Assembly: GCA_965371325.1 (NCBI GenBank)
Contig: CBDUXZ010000099.1
Coordinates: 1 to 6,987, forward strand
Direction of reading: 5' to 3'
Source: CBDUXZ01 sp965371325 [NCBI: uncultured bacterium]
GTDB lineage: Bacteria > JAUYMQ01
Length of the DNA: 6,987 bases
The notes below the pieces were generated by a model, which was not told where the DNA came from, did not search any database, and was given only the letters and a program-made list of their open reading frames with translations. The position numbers were made by a program, and so were the translations under genes. This document shows, in pieces, positions 1-6,987 of the stretch (position 1 is the stretch's first letter; each line of letters starts with the position of its first letter).

Positions 1-2
1 TC

Positions 3-2756
3 AAGACGCGCGAGGGAAGGCCCATCAAGATCGAGGGGAACCCCGATCACCCCGTAAACCAGGGCAAGCTCTGCGTGCGGGGGCAGGCTTCACTCCAGGG
101 GCTCTACAACCCCGATCGCGTGGCGAGCCCTCTCAAGAGAGAAGGAGACGCGTTCAATCCGGTGAGCTGGGAGGACGCGCTGGCGCTCCTCGCCGGGAAG
201 ATCGGAGCGGAGGGAGGCGCGAAGGGGGTCTGGCTCCTGACGTCCACCCTCACGGCCAGCATGGAAGCGCTCTGCGGCGAGTGGCTCGGGGCGGTCGGAT
301 CGCCCAACCACGTCGTCCATGAGCCTTTCGCCCACGATGCGCTCCGCGAAGGGAATCGAATCTCTTTCGGCGTCGCCGAAATCCCCCGCTACGATCTTGC
401 GAAGGCGAACTACGTCATCTCTTTCGGTGCGGATTTCCTCGACACCTGGCTCACTCCCGTCGAACTCACCCGCGGCTTTGCCAACGCCCACGGCTACTCG
501 GACGGAAAGATGGCCCGCTTCGTCAGCGTCGAGCCCTGGCTCTCAACGAGCGCCATGAGCGCGGATGAGTGGATTGCCCCGGTTCCCGGAACGGAAATGC
601 TCGTTGCCCTCTCGATGGCGCAGGTCATCGTGAAGTCGGGCAAGGCCAAAAACGTTGTCACGGGCGTCGACCTCGACCGGTTTTCCCCGGAGAAGGTTGC
701 AGAGACCACAGGCCTGACGGCCGAAACCATCGTGAGACTCGCCGGCGAGTTCGCGGGCGCTTCTCCGTCCGTTGCCCTTCCGGGCGGCGCAACCTTGCAG
801 AACGAGAGTGCGGCGGCCTTTGTCGCGGCGGTCAACGTCCTTAATTACGTGGCCGGCAATGTCGGGCGGACCGTCGTATTCGGTCCGAACAGCAACACGG
901 GGAGCCGCGCGGGCGGCGCGAAAAGGATGGCCGAGCTGATAGAGGCCATGAATGCCGGAAAGGTCGAGACCCTCGTGATTGTCGACACCAACCCGGCTTA
1001 TTCGCTCCCGAAGGCCTACGGTTTCAAGGAAGCGCTCGGAAAAGTTCCCTTCAAGGTTGCCATCACGCAGTTCATGGACGAGACCGCTGAGCAGTGCGAT
1101 CTGGTCCTGGCCGATCACTCGCCCCTCGAGAGCTGGGGCGACTGGGCGCCACGGAGCGGCGTGCTCGGTCTGCAGCAGCCCGCCATCCAGCCCCTCCACG
1201 ATACGCGGCAGGCAGCCGACATTCTTATTCAAACCGCGGGGGCGATCGGCGGCAGCATCGCGGGTGTGAATGCGCAGGAGTATCTGAAGAACCGCTGGAA
1301 GAAAATCCACGCGCAAACCGGATCAACCGAGATATTCGAGCTCTGGTGGCGGAATGCGCTTGCCGGAGGGGGGCTCTGGCGGGAGGTATCAGGGCAGGCT
1401 GTGACGCTCCGTAATCTCTCGGCCGTGCGCTTCGAAGCCCCCGATCTTTCCGGCGAAGGGCTCGCGCTCGTCGCGTATCCCGGCATCGCATACGATGGTC
1501 GCGGGGCGAACAAACCCTGGCTCCAGGAGCTTCCCGATGCGATTACCAAGACGGTCTGGTCAACGCCGATACTCATTCATCCCGAGGCCGCATCCAGTAA
1601 CGGGATCGAGATGGGACACGTGGTCGAGATCTCGACCGGTTCCGGCACGATCGAGGCGGTGGCATTCGTCACGCCAGGAATTCGTCGCGACACCATCGCC
1701 GTTCCCTTCGGCGGGGGGCACACGGCCTATGGCCGCTGGGCCAAGGGGATAGGCGGCAATGCCTTTGATCTTGTTCCGGCGGTGTATGACGAGGCGTCGG
1801 GTGCGCCGGCTTACCTCTCGACGCGTGCGCGCGTTACCTCGAAGGGCCCCGCCGAGCACGATGTGCGAATTCAGATCGAGCAGAACCAGCATGGACGCGG
1901 CATCGCGCAGGGGACGACCCTGGCCGTCATGCTCGGCCACGGTGAGGAGCACGGGGAGCACGAGGCGCCCAAGGGGACCACGATACCCGAGGAGGAATGG
2001 GCCGAGAACGATAGCCACGAAAACGCGGACTACCGTTGGGCCATGGCGATTGATCTTTCCCGCTGCACCGGCTGCAACGCCTGCATCGTTGCATGCAACG
2101 CGGAGAACAATATTCCGATGATCGGCGCTTCTCGCGGGACGCGGGGCGGCTTGAAGAACTTCGCCCAGGGACGGTTGATGACCTGGATCCGCATCGAGCG
2201 CTTCGTCGAGGAAGACAGTGACGGGAATGTCAGGGTCGATCAAATCCCGATGCTCTGCCAGCAGTGCGGCGCGGCGCCCTGCGAGCCGGTCTGCCCGGTG
2301 TTTGCCGCCTATCATGATGACGAGGGGCTCAACGGACAGATTTACAACCGTTGCGTGGGAACGCGTTACTGTTCGAACAACTGTCCCTACAAGGTTCGCC
2401 GGTTCAATTACTGGCACTACGTCTGGGAGGAGCCGCTCCACCTGCAGCTGAACCCGGATGTCACGGTGCGCAGCAAGGGCGTCATGGAGAAGTGCACTTT
2501 CTGCGTTCAGCGGATCGAGGCGGCCCGCGGGAAGGCGAAAGACGAGGAGAGGAAGATCCGGGACGGCGACATTACGCCGGCCTGCGCCCAGACCTGTCCT
2601 TCGGATGCGATCGTCTTCGGAAACCTGAAAGATCGGGAGAGCCGGGTCAGCCGGCAGCACCGTGATCCGAGGCATTACTACGTGTTTGAAAGTCTGAATG
2701 TGCGGCCCGCGATCGCTTATCTGAAGCGCGTGCGTGCGGATAATCACGAAGTATAG
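3..2756 (+). CDS. actB: ActB, iron-sulfur subunit of Alternative Complex III (5' partial)
   Basis: Electron-transfer subunit of ACIII, normally periplasmic, linking the quinol-oxidising membrane subunit ActC to the cytochrome subunits. The reading frame is open from base 3, and residues before the GTG at 75 already match the family (TREGRPIKIEGNPDHP), so the true start and the usual Tat signal are upstream; 917 residues are visible. Residues 1 to about 610 form a molybdopterin-oxidoreductase-like domain, with a dinucleotide-binding-like part at about 490-600; in characterised ACIII this domain holds no molybdenum cofactor. A His/Glu-rich linker (about 646-665) leads to a ferredoxin-like domain with 15 motif cysteines: C688/691/694/698, C752/755/760/764, C784/790/794, C831/834 and C861/865. 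That count fits three [4Fe-4S] plus one [3Fe-4S] cluster, as known for ActB. The fusion of both domains is normal for the family. ActC follows after 29 bases. Identification is very secure. Confidence 0.96.
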   Translation, partial: KTREGRPIKIEGNPDHPVNQGKLCVRGQASLQGLYNPDRVASPLKREGDAFNPVSWEDALALLAGKIGAEGGAKGVWLLTSTLTASMEALCGEWLGAVGSPNHVVHEPFAHDALREGNRISFGVAEIPRYDLAKANYVISFGADFLDTWLTPVELTRGFANAHGYSDGKMARFVSVEPWLSTSAMSADEWIAPVPGTEMLVALSMAQVIVKSGKAKNVVTGVDLDRFSPEKVAETTGLTAETIVRLAGEFAGASPSVALPGGATLQNESAAAFVAAVNVLNYVAGNVGRTVVFGPNSNTGSRAGGAKRMAELIEAMNAGKVETLVIVDTNPAYSLPKAYGFKEALGKVPFKVAITQFMDETAEQCDLVLADHSPLESWGDWAPRSGVLGLQQPAIQPLHDTRQAADILIQTAGAIGGSIAGVNAQEYLKNRWKKIHAQTGSTEIFELWWRNALAGGGLWREVSGQAVTLRNLSAVRFEAPDLSGEGLALVAYPGIAYDGRGANKPWLQELPDAITKTVWSTPILIHPEAASSNGIEMGHVVEISTGSGTIEAVAFVTPGIRRDTIAVPFGGGHTAYGRWAKGIGGNAFDLVPAVYDEASGAPAYLSTRARVTSKGPAEHDVRIQIEQNQHGRGIAQGTTLAVMLGHGEEHGEHEAPKGTTIPEEEWAENDSHENADYRWAMAIDLSRCTGCNACIVACNAENNIPMIGASRGTRGGLKNFAQGRLMTWIRIERFVEEDSDGNVRVDQIPMLCQQCGAAPCEPVCPVFAAYHDDEGLNGQIYNRCVGTRYCSNNCPYKVRRFNYWHYVWEEPLHLQLNPDVTVRSKGVMEKCTFCVQRIEAARGKAKDEERKIRDGDITPACAQTCPSDAIVFGNLKDRESRVSRQHRDPRHYYVFESLNVRPAIAYLKRVRADNHEV

Positions 2757-2770
2757 GCGTTAGAACAACC

Positions 2771-2777
2771 AGGGGAA
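2771..2777 (+). promoter_or_regulatory. Shine-Dalgarno site of actC
   Basis: AGGGGAA lies 8 bases before the ATG at 2786, in the 29-base gap after actB. It supports this ATG as the actC start. No promoter or terminator is apparent in the gap, so actC is read from the upstream transcript. Confidence 0.8.
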
Positions 2778-2785
2778 ATCACGAC

Positions 2786-4125
<1,340 letters not shown>

Positions 4126-4129
<4 letters not shown>

Positions 4130-4647
4130 GCCCGAAAAAGAACGAAGGCGTCCTCGGTCTCTTCAAGGACCAGCACAAGTCGGTGGAGGCGGTGAGGAAG
4201 CTCAAGGAAGAAGGGCACACGGGACAGATCGAGATCTTTGCCGCCGTGCCGCCCCACGGCATGCTGGAGGAGTTCGACGTCTACAAGAGCCCGGTCCGTT
4301 TTTTTACGTTGATCGGCGGACTGACCGGATGCATCACGGGGTTCGTACTGTGCATCGGGCTCGCCCTGACTTGGGACCTGATGGTCGGCGGAAAAACCCC
4401 CACGGGGATCCCACCCTACGTTATCATTGCTTTCGAGCTGACAATACTGTTCGGCGCCCTTGCAACGCTCACCGGGCTCTTCTTCCATTCGAGGCTGGGA
4501 CCGCCGAAGCTGCACCCCGCCTACGATCCCTCCTGTTCGGAGGATAGCGTGGGGGTGTTCGTCAACTGCACGCGCGAGAAGATGGCTTCGGTGGAGGGAA
4601 CGCTTCGCGCAGCCGGTGCCGAGGAGGTGCGGGTTGAGTATGCATAA
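4126..4647 (+). CDS. actD: ActD, DUF3341 membrane subunit of ACIII
   Basis: Small membrane-anchored ACIII subunit of the DUF3341 family, 173 residues. It carries no redox cofactor in characterised complexes and probably has a structural role beside ActC and ActF. The soluble N-terminal part begins near GVLGLFKDQHKSVEAVRKL, a typical family opening, and includes the characteristic EEFDVYKSPVRFF segment at about residues 48-60. Two hydrophobic helices follow at about 59-84 and 98-120, then a C-terminal soluble tail with HPAYDPSC. The start is the GTG at 4126: it overlaps the actC stop as GTGA, has a strong Shine-Dalgarno site, and gives the usual family length, whereas the upstream ATG at 3967 adds an arginine-rich stretch that is only actC read in another frame. 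The gene overlaps actE by eight bases. The tight overlaps suggest translational coupling and matched subunit output. Confident. Confidence 0.94.
4621..4627 (+). promoter_or_regulatory. Shine-Dalgarno site of actE
   Basis: GAGGAGG in the end of actD lies 12 bases before the ATG at 4640. The spacing is longer than ideal, so the actE start may depend partly on ribosomes finishing actD, whose stop is only a few bases beyond the ATG. Confidence 0.6.
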
Positions 4648-5233
4648 GCTCGCAAGGGCCGGCGTCACCGCGCTTGCCTTCGTCTTTGTCGCGGGACTCG
4701 CGGGCCCGGGCTGCCCCTGGTTCAAGATGATGAAATACCAGCAGGCGCGGGATGGATTCTCCTTCGATACCGATGACTACGATGCGGAAGGACCCAAAGC
4801 GCAGTCGATGCGGTCGCCGGTTGCGGGAACGGTTTCGATCGATGGGGGCGACATGCCGGTAACGCTCCTGAATGCCGACCAGTTCATCCGGAATCCGATA
4901 CCCGGCGCCGCGGGGTCGGCCGAGCGAGGGAAAGAGCTCTTCGGAACGTTTTGCACGCCTTGCCACGGGGCCGACGGAGTGAGCAAGGGCCCTGTCGGGG
5001 AGAAGCTCCCGTTCATCCTGGGCCTCGTTACGGACAGGGCGAAGGCGCTGAGTGATCCGTATCTCTACACGATGATCCGAAACGGCCGCGGTCTCATGCC
5101 CAAGTACGGCGCCCGCGTGATCCCGGACGAGCGCTGGGACATCGTCAATTACCTGCGCGTGCTTCAAGGGGCCTCGCCGCGCTCCCTTGCGGCCGGGGAT
5201 CCGGTTTCGGAGAAGCAGGCTTCCGCGCAATGA
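4640..5233 (+). CDS. actE: ActE, exported mono-haem cytochrome c subunit of ACIII
   Basis: Periplasmic c-type cytochrome subunit that takes part in electron transfer out of ACIII. The 197-residue protein has one CXXCH haem site (C105, C108, H109 in FCTPCHGADG) and a likely distal Met ligand, M153, in GLMPKYG, as in class I cytochromes c. Residues 1-24 form a basic-then-hydrophobic signal peptide ending at C25, which suggests a lipoprotein anchor; the box GPGC lacks the usual aliphatic residue at -3, so ordinary cleavage cannot be excluded. The MKYQ segment shortly after C25 and MRSPVAGTV resemble the N-terminal arm seen in this family. The start is ATG 4640, which overlaps the actD stop by eight bases and places the signal peptide at the N-terminus; the frame is open further upstream, but that part overlaps actD and is arginine-rich shadow sequence. 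ActF starts 26 bases downstream. Confident in identity, less so in lipidation. Confidence 0.94.
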   Translation: MHKLARAGVTALAFVFVAGLAGPGCPWFKMMKYQQARDGFSFDTDDYDAEGPKAQSMRSPVAGTVSIDGGDMPVTLLNADQFIRNPIPGAAGSAERGKELFGTFCTPCHGADGVSKGPVGEKLPFILGLVTDRAKALSDPYLYTMIRNGRGLMPKYGARVIPDERWDIVNYLRVLQGASPRSLAAGDPVSEKQASAQ

Positions 5234-5249
5234 ACCGGGCGTCATAGCC

Positions 5250-5255
5250 AAGAGG
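5250..5255 (+). promoter_or_regulatory. Probable Shine-Dalgarno site of actF
   Basis: AAGAGG lies 4 bases before the ATG at 5260, rather close but with no better start nearby. It sits in the 26-base gap after actE, in which no promoter or terminator is visible. Confidence 0.55.
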
Positions 5256-5259
5256 AAAG

Positions 5260-6540
5260 ATGTCAGAGCAGAACATACGACTCGAGCTATTCGACCGGGT
5301 AGAGAAGCCCGTAAGCAAGCGGCTCGTGGGTGTCCTTGCGGCTCTGGCGCTGATCGGTGCGGCCGCCTTCATCGTCATGATTTCCGGCGACGATCCGGCC
5401 CGCGGCTGGCAGATCTTCCACGTCAACTTCCTCGTCTTCACCGGGTTCGCGATCGGCGCGGTTGTTTTCACGGGGGCGGCGTTTCTGTCGAACGCGAGCT
5501 GGCACGGTCCGCTGCGGCGCATTGCGGAAGGCTTCGTCGCCTTCCTCCCCATTTCGTACATTTTCTACTGGATCATCATTCTGTTCGGGCGGGAGCATAT
5601 CTTCCCCTGGATCCACGCGCATGATCCCCTGATCGAAGCCAAGCGGGGCTACCTGAACGTTCCCTTCCTCGCTTTCCGCGGCGGCTTCGGGCTCCTCCTG
5701 CTCTACGTTTTAGCCTGGGGTTTCGTGAAGACCTCGCTTCGTCCCGATCTCGCGAGGATCAAGGATCGTCTTACGGGCTTCAGACGGAGCATGGCGGAGC
5801 GCATTACCGCGGGATGGCGGGATGACGAGGCGGAGGAGGCGGCGCTGAAGAAAAAGCGCTCCCGGCTCGCGCCCGTTTTTGTCCTTACCTACGTGGCTGT
5901 GATTACTTTTCTCGCGTTTGATCTTGTCATGTCGCTCGAGCCCACGTGGTTCAGCACGCTTTTCGGGGCGTACTTCTTCATGGGTGCCTTTCTCTCCGGC
6001 CTGGCTGCGACGGCAATAGCCACGGTGCTGCTCCGCCGGCGCTACGGTCTGGAGGACATCATCACGAAGTCGCAGTTCCACGATCTTGGAAAACTCATGT
6101 TCGGATTCTCCGTTTTCTGGGCTTATCTTTTCTGGTCGCAGTTTCTCGTGGTCTGGTACGGGAACCTGCCCCTCGAGATGCAGTTCATCGCGGTTCGCAA
6201 GTTTCCGATGTGGCAAAATCTTTCGATCGTGGTGTTCTGCTGTCTGTTTCTAATACCGTTCTGGGGACTGCTGACACGCTTCGCGAAAATGAACCCGGCC
6301 ACGCATGTGCTCTTCGCCTGTGTGATCGCATTCGGATTTTTTATCGAGCGTTTTGACCTCGTTGTTCCGTCTCTCAATCCGACGCCGGAAGCCTTTCCCT
6401 TCGGCTTTGGCGACCTGCTTGTGACGCTCGGCTTTTTCGGTCTCTTCACCCTGAGCTACATCGGTTTTATGCGAACCTTCCCGATCGTTCCTCTGGTGGG
6501 GCTCCCTCGCAAGGCCGAGCATGCTTCCGGAAACGCCTGA
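5260..6540 (+). CDS. actF: ActF, second NrfD-like membrane subunit of ACIII
   Basis: Integral membrane subunit paired with ActC in ACIII; in the family it has been proposed to contribute to proton transfer rather than to hold the main quinol site. The 426-residue protein has about ten hydrophobic helices. Marker stretches include WFSTLFGAYFFMGAFLSGLA, the RRRYGLEDIITKSQFHDLGK segment before helix 7, and FFIERFDLVVPSL. Between helices 4 and 5 lies a highly charged loop, residues 161-202, rich in Arg, Lys, Asp and Glu. Compared with ActC, the His and Asp of the probable quinol site are not evident: the matching helices read FLPISYIFYWIIIL and FLAFRGGFGLLLL. The start ATG 5260 gives a polar N-terminal stretch of about 18 residues before helix 1, as expected. 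It is the last gene before a terminator-like hairpin, so the operon probably ends here, without an actG or oxidase genes directly attached. Very confident in family. Confidence 0.95.
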   Translation: MSEQNIRLELFDRVEKPVSKRLVGVLAALALIGAAAFIVMISGDDPARGWQIFHVNFLVFTGFAIGAVVFTGAAFLSNASWHGPLRRIAEGFVAFLPISYIFYWIIILFGREHIFPWIHAHDPLIEAKRGYLNVPFLAFRGGFGLLLLYVLAWGFVKTSLRPDLARIKDRLTGFRRSMAERITAGWRDDEAEEAALKKKRSRLAPVFVLTYVAVITFLAFDLVMSLEPTWFSTLFGAYFFMGAFLSGLAATAIATVLLRRRYGLEDIITKSQFHDLGKLMFGFSVFWAYLFWSQFLVVWYGNLPLEMQFIAVRKFPMWQNLSIVVFCCLFLIPFWGLLTRFAKMNPATHVLFACVIAFGFFIERFDLVVPSLNPTPEAFPFGFGDLLVTLGFFGLFTLSYIGFMRTFPIVPLVGLPRKAEHASGNA

Positions 6541-6571
6541 TCGACACCCCCGTGCCCTCCCTGAATGAAAC

Positions 6572-6606
6572 AACCCCCCTCTCTTCGGTGCGGGGGGGGG
6601 TCTTTT
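6572..6606 (+). terminator. Rho-independent terminator after actF
   Basis: A run of six C (6574-6579) can pair with part of a run of nine G (6592-6600) around a loop containing TTCG, followed directly by TCTTTT. It lies 33 bases past the actF stop. The exact pairing register is ambiguous because the G run is longer than the C run, but GC-stem-plus-T-tract placement at the end of the operon makes a transcription terminator the natural reading. Confidence 0.75.
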
Positions 6607-6619
6607 CCGCAATCCAACG

Positions 6620-6633
6620 GGGTGGATACACCC
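6620..6633. repeat. Short inverted repeat, 5-base arms
   Basis: GGGTG (6620-6624) and CACCC (6629-6633) are perfect reverse complements around a four-base GATA loop. It lies between the actF terminator and the TPR gene. Too short to name a function; it could be part of an operator, a transcript leader hairpin, or chance in GC-rich DNA. Confidence 0.35.
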
Positions 6634-6660
6634 GCGGCCGTCGGGTTATGCTTCCGCGGG
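6631..6660. repeat. Inverted repeat CCCGCGG / CCGCGGG in the TPR gene upstream region
   Basis: CCCGCGG (6631-6637) and CCGCGGG (6654-6660) are perfect 7-base reverse complements with a 16-base spacer. Arm centres are 23 bases apart, roughly two helical turns. The spacer contains TATGCT, a weak -10-like hexamer without a clear -35. A regulator site or mRNA leader hairpin for the downstream gene is possible; CG-only arms in GC-rich DNA make coincidence a real alternative. Confidence 0.35.
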
Positions 6661-6700
6661 GCGTCAAGCGATCTGGCCCCCGGTTCAAAGCCTGCTACAA

Positions 6701-6706
6701 AGGGAG
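6701..6706 (+). promoter_or_regulatory. Shine-Dalgarno site of the TPR gene
   Basis: AGGGAG lies 6 bases before the ATG at 6713, which supports that start. A GTG codon directly before it (6710) is in frame but is less well spaced. Confidence 0.7.
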
Positions 6707-6712
6707 AGCGTG

Positions 6713-6987
6713 ATGAAGCACCTGGGGAGGACGATCAGCCTCTGCGCGGCCCTGCTCCTCACTCTTGCACTTACGGGAAAACCACCCGCGCATGCCGCCG
6801 AGGCGTGGCGGATGGCCAAGGTGGATCCAAAGAATCTCCCGTCACCGGAAGAGGCGGCGACCGTCGAGGAGCTTACCGCGATCGCCAATCGCTATGCGGT
6901 GGCCGGTGACATGGCGATGGCCGAGAAGTTCTACCGGCGTGCGCTCGAAGTGATGGAGCGATCGGTCGGCGCAACACACCCCAACGT
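6713..6987 (+). CDS. Exported protein with TPR repeats of kinesin-light-chain type (3' partial)
   Basis: The frame opens at ATG 6713 and continues through the window end, giving 91 full residues. Residues 1-28 form a signal peptide: basic MKHLGR, a hydrophobic core around ALLLTLALT, and a signal peptidase I-like AHA before A29. After a short linker, residues about 52-91 match a tetratricopeptide repeat of the kinesin-light-chain subtype: LTAIANRYAVAGDMAMAEKF, then YRRALEVMERSVGATHPNV, whose G-x-x-HP-x-V ending is characteristic of tandem arrays of about 42 residues. More repeats would be expected beyond the window. TPR domains bind protein partners; the specific role is unknown. The terminator and 172-base gap after actF suggest a separate transcription unit, so a link with ACIII is not implied. 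Confident that it is a gene and in the TPR call; no name can be given. Confidence 0.82.
   Translation, partial: MKHLGRTISLCAALLLTLALTGKPPAHAAEAWRMAKVDPKNLPSPEEAATVEELTAIANRYAVAGDMAMAEKFYRRALEVMERSVGATHPN

Noticed and set aside
75-77. GTG at 75 as the true start of actB
   Set aside because: The 24 codons before it are open and match the conserved N-terminal region of the family, so this is an internal codon of a gene cut by the window edge.
543-1316. Minus-strand open frame of 257 codons opposite actB
   Set aside because: Arg- and Gly-rich low-information sequence typical of a shadow frame; the + strand encodes a clear family domain.
3-1850. Active molybdenum oxidoreductase (such as formate dehydrogenase or polysulfide reductase) as the identity of the first gene
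   Set aside because: The fused ferredoxin domain and the actC-actD-actE-actF neighbours identify ACIII, in which this domain is cofactor-free.
1560-2747. Long minus-strand open frame of 395 codons opposite actB
   Set aside because: It is antisense to the highly conserved Fe-S region of actB, has no recognisable domain, and long antisense frames are common in GC-rich coding DNA.
4460-4639. Upstream extension of actE
   Set aside because: It overlaps actD, is Arg/Ser/Pro-rich, and would bury the signal peptide inside the protein.
6624-6652. Sigma-70-type promoter for the TPR gene
   Set aside because: TATGCT at 6647-6652 is a passable -10 but the hexamer 17 bases upstream (GGATAC) is a poor -35, so I do not annotate a promoter.

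Overview
The window carries most of one operon for Alternative Complex III (ACIII), a bacterial quinol:electron-acceptor oxidoreductase unrelated to the cytochrome bc1 complex. Five subunit genes lie on the + strand in the usual order: actB (5' end outside the window), actC, actD, actE and actF. A terminator-like hairpin follows actF, and then a separate gene for an exported TPR-repeat protein begins and runs off the 3' edge. I see no RNA genes, mobile elements, CRISPR arrays or minus-strand genes.

Layout: 3-2756 actB (large periplasmic Fe-S protein, N-terminus missing); 2786-4129 actC (10-helix NrfD/PsrC-type membrane protein with the likely quinol site); 4126-4647 actD (two-helix DUF3341 protein); 4640-5233 actE (exported mono-haem cytochrome c); 5260-6540 actF (second 10-helix NrfD-like protein); about 6572-6606 terminator; 6607-6712 a short non-coding stretch with small inverted repeats; 6713-6987 start of the TPR gene. 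Genes actB to actF are separated by at most 29 bases; actC/actD and actD/actE overlap by 4 and 8 bases, so translation is probably coupled. The pentahaem cytochrome ActA would be expected just upstream of the window.

How the parts would work together (family knowledge plus inference): ActC oxidises quinol in the membrane. Electrons pass through three [4Fe-4S] and one [3Fe-4S] cluster in ActB to the haems of ActA and ActE, and on to a terminal oxidase or soluble carrier. ActF and ActD complete the membrane part, and ActF has been proposed to take part in proton movement. No oxidase gene follows actF here, so the electron acceptor cannot be named from this window.

Organism: the DNA is GC-rich. 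Strong Shine-Dalgarno sites, a periplasmic cytochrome and an exported protein point to a Gram-negative, respiring bacterium. The gene set occurs in many phyla (Bacteroidota, Acidobacteriota, Myxococcota/Desulfobacterota-like lineages, Planctomycetota and others). The kinesin-light-chain style TPR and base composition would suit a deltaproteobacteria-like or environmental candidate lineage, but I cannot assign taxonomy from sequence alone.

Overall this looks like a well-preserved, known respiratory module rather than an undescribed system. The points worth a second look are small: the Cys-to-Thr change that fits the [3Fe-4S] site, the weak lipobox of ActE, the loss of the quinol-site residues in ActF, the His/Glu-rich linker in ActB, and the inverted repeats ahead of the TPR gene.
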